A stretch of DNA of 36,330 nt from an uncultured Roseburia sp. (GTDB taxonomy: Bacteria; Bacillota; Clostridia; Lachnospirales; Lachnospiraceae). The notes below the pieces were generated by a model that saw only the letters and a program-made list of their open reading frames with translations, ran no database searches and had not been told where the DNA came from. Positions 32,349 to 36,330 of this stretch are shown in pieces. Numbering within the stretch: position 1 is the first letter of the stretch; every line of letters begins with the position of its first letter. Both the position numbers and the translations under genes were made by a program. Where the stretch lies: assembly GCA_934358955.1 (NCBI GenBank), contig CAKRLC010000017.1, positions 1 to 36,330 on the forward strand. The letters run 5' to 3'.

Positions 32349-34487
32349 ATGGAAAAAGGACAGGATTTTAAAAAGCCGGAATATTATGAAAACAGAGAGC
32401 TGAGCTGGCTGAAGTTCAATCACCGTGTTTTAAATGAAGCGAGGGATAAATCGCTTCCGTTACTGGAACGGATGAAGTTTGTCAGCATTACGTCTTCTAA
32501 CCTGGATGAATTTTTTATGGTCCGCGTAGCTTCATTAAAGGATATGGTGCATGCAAATTACAAAAAAAGAGATATTGCCGGAATGACAGCGACGGAGCAG
32601 TTAGACGCTATTAATGAGCAGACGAGAGAACTCGTGAGTTTACAATACAATACCTATAACAGGTCTCTTGTACCGCTCATGCATCAGAACAATATTTATG
32701 TCATTGACGCGTTTGAGGATCTGAGTGAGGAGCAGGCAAATTTTGTAGACCGCTATTTTCAGGACAATGTTTATCCGGTATTGACACCAATGGCGGTAGA
32801 TGCTTCAAGACCTTTTCCACTTATCCGGAATAAAACATTAAATATAGCAGCGCTGCTTTCTAAGAAAACAGAGAAAGGTAAAAAAGAGGAGATTGAATTT
32901 GCAACAGTGCAGGTTCCAAGTGTGCTGCCAAGAATTGTACAGATCCCGTCAGAAAATCCGGAAGATAAAGTTTATATTTTGCTTGAACAGATGATCGAAA
33001 GAAATATAGACAAGCTCTTTTTAAATTATAAGGTACTGAGTGCATGTCCTTACCGTGTTATGAGAAATGCGGATCTCTCAATCGATGAGGATGAGGCTTC
33101 TGATCTGTTAAAAGAGATACAGAAGCAATTGAAGATGAGACAGTGGGGGGAAGTGATCCGTTTAGAGGTAGAAGACGGTATTGATAAGAAACTGTTAAAC
33201 TTCCTGAAAACAGAATTAAAGGTTGCAGAGCAGGATATTTTTAAGATCAACGGACCGATCGATCTGACATTCCTTATGAAGATGTATGGATTGGAAGGCT
33301 GTGACCATCTGCGAAATAAGCCTTATATTCCACAGAGAGTGCCTGAGATCGTACCGGGCGAAAATATTTTTGAACAGATTCAGAAGGGAGATATTCTTCT
33401 GCATCATCCGTACCAGACCTTTGATCCTGTAGTTGATTTTATCAGACAGGCTGCGTCGGATCCGGATGTGCTGGCGATCAAGCAGACACTTTACCGTGTC
33501 AGCGGCAATTCGCCGATCATTGCATCTTTGGCACAGGCTGCCGAAAACGGAAAACAGGTGTCTGTTCTGGTTGAGTTAAAGGCAAGATTTGATGAGGAAA
33601 ATAATATTGTCTGGGCAAAGAAGTTGGAAAAAGCGGGCTGTCATGTTATTTATGGTCTGGTTGGCCTGAAAACGCATAGTAAGATTGCATTAGTCGTACG
33701 AAGAGAAGAAGATGGTATTCGCCGTTATGTTCATCTTGGTACCGGAAATTACAATGATTCAACAGCAAAATTATATACAGACTGTGGTATTTTTACCTGT
33801 GATGGAGCAATTGGAGAAGATGCAACGGCTGTCTTTAATATGCTTTCCGGATATTCAGAACCACTTTCCTGGAATGAACTGGCAGTAGCACCAATCTGGC
33901 TTCGTGGAAAATTCTTAAAACTGATCGGCAGGGAAGCAAGACATGCAAGAGAAGGAAAGCCTGCAAAAATCATAGCAAAGATGAATTCACTGTGTGATCC
34001 GGGCATTATTGAAGCCTTGTATGAGGCTTCCGCAGCAGGTGTGCAGATCCAGCTGATCGTGAGGGGTATCTGCTGTCTGAAGGTTGGTATTCCGGGAGTC
34101 AGTGAAAATATCGAAGTCCGTTCCATTGTTGGAAACTTTTTGGAGCATAGCCGTATTTTCTATTTTCTGAATGACGGAAGTGAAGAAATTTATATGGGAA
34201 GTGCAGACTGGATGCCGCGAAATCTGGACAGACGAGTAGAGATTTTGTTCCCTGTTTTGGATGAAAATCTGAAAAAACGGGTAAAACATATCCTGGATGT
34301 GGAGCTTGCAGATAATCTGAAAGCCCATATCCTGCAAAAAGATGGAAGCTACGAAAAGATTGACCGGCGCGGAAAGGTACTGATCGGTTCGCAGGCAACC
34401 TTCTGCAAAGAGGCAATGGATGCAGTTCCGAAGCCTGGAAACAGTTATCAGGGAAGAGTGTTTATCCCGGCAGAACCGATCGAGTAA
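32349..34487 (+). CDS. ppk1: Polyphosphate kinase 1
   Basis: A 712-residue Ppk1, which reversibly polymerises the gamma phosphate of ATP into polyphosphate. The N domain (ENRELSWLKFNHRVLNEA), the head domain (SSNLDEFFMVRVASL), and the two phospholipase-D-like C domains are all present. The autophosphorylated histidine is His443 (GLKTHSKIAL) and the second catalytic histidine is His600 (NFLEHSRIF). The PPK1 signature HLGTGNYND is present. AAAGGGTGG precedes the ATG. The full catalytic set suggests an active enzyme, in contrast to the altered Ppx upstream. It converges on the PHP gene with eight bases between stops; a CAGGT/ACCTG stem at 34492-34504 there could be a weak shared terminator. Confidence 0.97.
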   Translation: MEKGQDFKKPEYYENRELSWLKFNHRVLNEARDKSLPLLERMKFVSITSSNLDEFFMVRVASLKDMVHANYKKRDIAGMTATEQLDAINEQTRELVSLQYNTYNRSLVPLMHQNNIYVIDAFEDLSEEQANFVDRYFQDNVYPVLTPMAVDASRPFPLIRNKTLNIAALLSKKTEKGKKEEIEFATVQVPSVLPRIVQIPSENPEDKVYILLEQMIERNIDKLFLNYKVLSACPYRVMRNADLSIDEDEASDLLKEIQKQLKMRQWGEVIRLEVEDGIDKKLLNFLKTELKVAEQDIFKINGPIDLTFLMKMYGLEGCDHLRNKPYIPQRVPEIVPGENIFEQIQKGDILLHHPYQTFDPVVDFIRQAASDPDVLAIKQTLYRVSGNSPIIASLAQAAENGKQVSVLVELKARFDEENNIVWAKKLEKAGCHVIYGLVGLKTHSKIALVVRREEDGIRRYVHLGTGNYNDSTAKLYTDCGIFTCDGAIGEDATAVFNMLSGYSEPLSWNELAVAPIWLRGKFLKLIGREARHAREGKPAKIIAKMNSLCDPGIIEALYEASAAGVQIQLIVRGICCLKVGIPGVSENIEVRSIVGNFLEHSRIFYFLNDGSEEIYMGSADWMPRNLDRRVEILFPVLDENLKKRVKHILDVELADNLKAHILQKDGSYEKIDRRGKVLIGSQATFCKEAMDAVPKPGNSYQGRVFIPAEPIE

Positions 34488-34495
34488 ATAACAGG

Positions 34496-35347
34496 TCAGA
34501 CCTGATGCATGGTTTTTAAATATTCTAAAACAGAATAGGGAACATACAAATGTCCGCGTCCGCTGCCAAGATGGATGTCCGGTTTGTTTGTCCCGTGAAA
34601 GTCAGACCCGCCGCTGATGGCAAGATGGTTATCAGCGGCGAGTTTTTTCATTTGCTGTTCTTCGCTGACGCTGTAGGTAGAGTAGATCGCTTCAAGACCA
34701 TCTAAGCCGGCTTCTTTTAATTCTGAGACCATTGACTGGAGGGAGCTTTTTCCTAACTTATATAAAAGAGGGTGGGCGAGGATTGCGATACCGCCTGCTT
34801 CATGGATAAGTTGTATGGCTTCCGCAGAGGCAACCTTAAAGCGTCCGATATAGCATTTGCTATGGTCACCGATATAACGGTCGAACGCTTCACGGACACT
34901 TTTGACGCAGCCGTGTTCATAAAGAAAGCGTGCAATGTTTGCACGGGTGATCACACAGTCTGGATTCTCCGCAAGAAGGGCATCCATTGTAATGGCAAGA
35001 CCTTCGTTTTGAAGTGCTTCGACCATACGGGCATTCCTGTTTTCACGGCAGTTTTTATATTCTGCAGTTTTTTCCAGCAACAGGGAATTTTGCGGATCAA
35101 TATACAGACCGACAATGTGTACTTCTTTTCCGTGAAAATCGGTAGAAAGCTCGATGCCGGGGATTAACTCTATATTCTCCCGCGCAGCAGCGTCAGCAGC
35201 TTTCAAAACGCCAAGACAGGTGTCGTGGTCGGTTAAGGCGAAGGCACAGACGCCGGATTTTTTTGCCTCCAGGACAAGTTCTTCCGGAGTGAAGGTGCCA
35301 TCCGAGCAGGTGGAATGTACGTGAAGATCAATTCTGTTTGTTATCAT
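34496..35347 (-). CDS. PHP-domain phosphoesterase (TrpH/YciV-like)
   Basis: A 283-residue PHP protein. The trinuclear metal ligands are visible: HVHSTCSDG (His9, His11), ALTDHDT, GIELSTDFHGKEVHIVG, AHPLLYKLG and SGGSDFHG. An insertion of about 50 residues after the GIELS/HIVG region corresponds to the AMP-binding domain of the Chromobacterium 3',5'-nucleotide bisphosphate phosphatase and E. coli RNase AM. A role in 5' end trimming of RNA or pAp hydrolysis is inferred from the family. AAAGGA lies eight bases before the ATG. It is divergent from the infC operon. Confidence 0.93.
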   Translation of the reverse strand: MITNRIDLHVHSTCSDGTFTPEELVLEAKKSGVCAFALTDHDTCLGVLKAADAAARENIELIPGIELSTDFHGKEVHIVGLYIDPQNSLLLEKTAEYKNCRENRNARMVEALQNEGLAITMDALLAENPDCVITRANIARFLYEHGCVKSVREAFDRYIGDHSKCYIGRFKVASAEAIQLIHEAGGIAILAHPLLYKLGKSSLQSMVSELKEAGLDGLEAIYSTYSVSEEQQMKKLAADNHLAISGGSDFHGTNKPDIHLGSGRGHLYVPYSVLEYLKTMHQV

Positions 35348-35379
35348 AAAGAATTCCTTTCTTACCTATATAGATTCGG

Positions 35380-35491
35380 GTGTCAAAAGGTCAGCATTTA
35401 AGTTTATGCTAGCAGATTGCACAAAGAGAAACTTTCCATATTTCTTTTGTGCAATTTGCCAATAAAGGTTATGGAGCAGACCTTTTGACAC
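35380..35491. repeat. Nested inverted-repeat element, MITE-like, 112 bases
   Basis: Perfect 13-base terminal inverted repeats, GTGTCAAAAGGTC (35380-35392) and its complement (35479-35491), enclose a long imperfect hairpin. In that hairpin 35412-35431 pairs with 35441-35459, carrying ATTGCACAAA against TTTGTGCAAT. A small AGCAT/ATGCT stem lies at 35393-35410. Each terminal repeat contains TTGACA pointing outward, a possible -35. No transposase or clear target duplication is visible. It could be a non-autonomous element or a structured RNA. Confidence 0.7.
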
Positions 35492-35576
35492 TAATATCAT
35501 CTTTGTCAATGATAATAACATGAATCGCTTCCTGAGAAAAGAGGGGCGAAAAGATAAAAAAGATGATAAAAAACAC

Positions 35577-35605
35577 TTGACGCATGAACGAATCCATGTT
35601 ATATT
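35577..35605 (+). promoter_or_regulatory. Sigma-A promoter of infC-rpmI-(rplT)
   Basis: TTGACG (35577-35582) and TATATT (35600-35605) are 17 bases apart, with TG at 35597-35598 giving an extended -10. Transcription would start near 35612. Confidence 0.85.
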
Positions 35606-35611
35606 ATCAGA

Positions 35612-35785
35612 GTTGTTGAAAACAAAGTAGAGTATCCACTCTCACCGGAGCACGATTTTCATTTTACAGTGACTCACGGTTTATACCTCAAACATCGCAT
35701 ATGCGTATTTGATTGATTGTGGATAGTCTGCCTATCCACTTTTTTTGTGTGGAAGCACGTAAAAATATTTTGGAGGTGCAATACC
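35612..35785 (+). ncRNA. L20-type leader of infC-rpmI-rplT with attenuator
   Basis: A ~170-base untranslated leader precedes infC, in the same position as the L20 leader of Firmicutes, in which ribosomal protein L20 promotes premature termination. A small hairpin at 35629-35642 exposes TATCCAC (35633-35639), identical to the 3' arm of the downstream terminator and able to pair with its 5' arm as an antiterminator. Assignment to the Rfam L20 family is by context and layout, not by a covariance search. Confidence 0.7.
35719..35747 (+). terminator. Attenuator terminator in the infC leader
   Basis: GTGGATAG (35719-35726) pairs perfectly with CTATCCAC (35732-35739), loop TCTGC, followed by eight T residues (35740-35747). 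It lies about 40 bases before infC and would stop transcription before the coding region unless the antiterminator forms. Confidence 0.9.
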
Positions 35786-36292
35786 ATTAGCGAGTTAATG
35801 ATTAATGAACAGATCAGAGACAAAGAAATTCGTCTGATCGGAGAAAACGGAGAACAGCTTGGCATTATGTCAGCAAAAGAAGCTATGAAGCTTGCTGAGG
35901 AAGCAGAACTTGACTTAGTAAAAATTGCTCCAACTGCAAAACCACCTGTCTGCAAGATTATCGACTACGGTAAGTACAGATATGAACTGGCCAGAAAAGA
36001 AAAAGAAGCCAAAAAGAAACAGAAAGTGGTTGAGCTTAAAGAGATTCGCTTGTCACCGAACATTGATTCAAATGATTTGAATACCAAAATGAATGCTGCA
36101 AAGAAGTTTTTATCCAAGGGAGACAAGGTGAAGATCACTTTGAGATTCCGCGGTCGTGAGATGGCTCATATGAGTGCAAGCAAGCACATTCTGGACGATT
36201 TCGCAGAGAGCTTAGCAGATACAGCAGTAGTGGAAAAAGCACCAAAGGTTGAGGGAAGAAGTATCAGCATGGTGTTGGCAGAAAAGAAATAA
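35786..36292 (+). CDS. infC: Translation initiation factor IF-3 (ATT start)
   Basis: A 168-residue IF-3 that binds the 30S subunit, checks start codons and prevents subunit joining. N domain: MINEQIRDKEIRLIGENGEQLGIMS and VKIAPTAKPPVCKIIDYGKYRYE; a Lys-rich linker; C domain: ELKEIRLSPNID, FLSKGDKVKITLRFRGREMAH. The start is inferred as ATT at 35786. GGAGGTG ends seven bases before it, whereas the first ATG (35798) is about 20 bases away. Reading upstream in frame would run into the attenuator. The AUU start is a known device by which IF-3 represses its own translation. Confidence 0.95.
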   Translation: MSELMINEQIRDKEIRLIGENGEQLGIMSAKEAMKLAEEAELDLVKIAPTAKPPVCKIIDYGKYRYELARKEKEAKKKQKVVELKEIRLSPNIDSNDLNTKMNAAKKFLSKGDKVKITLRFRGREMAHMSASKHILDDFAESLADTAVVEKAPKVEGRSISMVLAEKK

Positions 36293-36314
36293 TTATTTTA
36301 AGGAGGAATCTATC

Positions 36315-36330
36315 ATGCCAAAAATGAAAA
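36315..36330 (+). CDS. rpmI: 50S ribosomal protein L35, first codons only
   Basis: The window ends inside this gene. The visible codons give MPKMK, the invariant start of L35, with AAGGAGGA nine bases upstream of the ATG and infC 22 bases before. rplT is expected next in the infC-rpmI-rplT operon, beyond the window. Confidence 0.9.

Larger units (their letters stand above)
35348..35785. other. 438-base non-coding region between the PHP gene and infC
   Basis: It contains no gene I can support. From left to right it holds the PHP ribosome binding site, a nested inverted-repeat element (35380-35491), about 85 A-rich bases without visible structure, the infC promoter (35577-35605) and the infC leader with attenuator (35612-35785). 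Confidence 0.85.

Noticed and set aside
34492..34504. CAGGTCAGACCTG palindrome as a bidirectional terminator between ppk1 and the PHP gene
   Set aside because: Only five pairs around a three-base loop, with T-rich tracts not adjacent; too weak to list as a terminator.
35717..35785. N-terminal extension of infC from an upstream ATG
   Set aside because: It would translate through the attenuator hairpin and T-run, has no Shine-Dalgarno and gives an N-terminus unlike any IF-3.
1..36330. CRISPR arrays, insertion sequences, prophage genes, tRNA or rRNA genes
   Set aside because: I looked for regularly spaced repeats, transposase or integrase motifs and tRNA-like arms in the intergenic regions and found none that stood up.

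Overview
The window is a compact, moderately AT-rich, gene-dense stretch of the chromosome of a spore-forming member of the Clostridia, most likely a Lachnospiraceae species (Roseburia/Agathobacter/Blautia-like). The evidence is PolC-type DNA polymerase, CodY, SigK and CotJ sporulation genes, DUF1292 and DUF5662 proteins, strong AAGGAGG-type ribosome binding sites and the gene order yifB-dprA-topA-codY-rpsB-tsf-pyrH-frr-uppS-cdsA-dxr-rseP-ispG-polC. The genus is inferred from gene content and protein resemblance, not from a database search.

Layout. 1-1192 (minus strand): spore coat operon cotJA-cotJB-cotJC. 1267-4761: gltX with a good sigma-A promoter and terminator, then a short UvrD-type helicase. 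4764-5081 (minus): DUF1292 acidic protein. 5266-7830: a GlgX-like debranching-enzyme homologue that seems to have lost every catalytic residue, tightly coupled to a DUF5662 protein. 7751-8671 (minus): an RluA-family pseudouridine synthase whose 3' end overlaps DUF5662. 8825-9454: sigK without a pro-sequence. 9642-14369: comM/yifB, dprA, topA. 14477-28253: the information-processing and isoprenoid/lipid block. It holds codY, ribosomal protein S2, EF-Ts, UMP kinase, ribosome recycling factor, undecaprenyl diphosphate synthase, CDP-diglyceride synthase, Dxr, a site-2 protease, IspG and PolC. 28284-34487: pheA, a DUF815 AAA+ ATPase, a Ppx/GppA-HD protein and polyphosphate kinase, all on the plus strand. 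34496-35347 (minus): a PHP phosphoesterase. 35348-35785: a non-coding region with a nested inverted-repeat element, the infC promoter and an L20-type attenuator leader. 35786 to the end: infC, starting at ATT, and the first codons of rpmI.

Most of the window is conserved backbone, and I see no transposase, phage, CRISPR, tRNA or rRNA gene. UppS, CdsA, Dxr, IspG and RseP link isoprenoid supply to envelope lipid synthesis and membrane proteolysis. RpsB, Tsf, PyrH, Frr and InfC link translation and pyrimidine supply. CodY sits upstream and appears to have a CodY box over its own promoter. The least ordinary items are the catalytically empty GlgX homologue, the Ppx homologue with an altered phosphate-binding motif beside a DUF815 ATPase and Ppk, the MITE-like inverted repeat before infC, a terminator that doubles as the coding end of an opposing gene, and several structured leaders.
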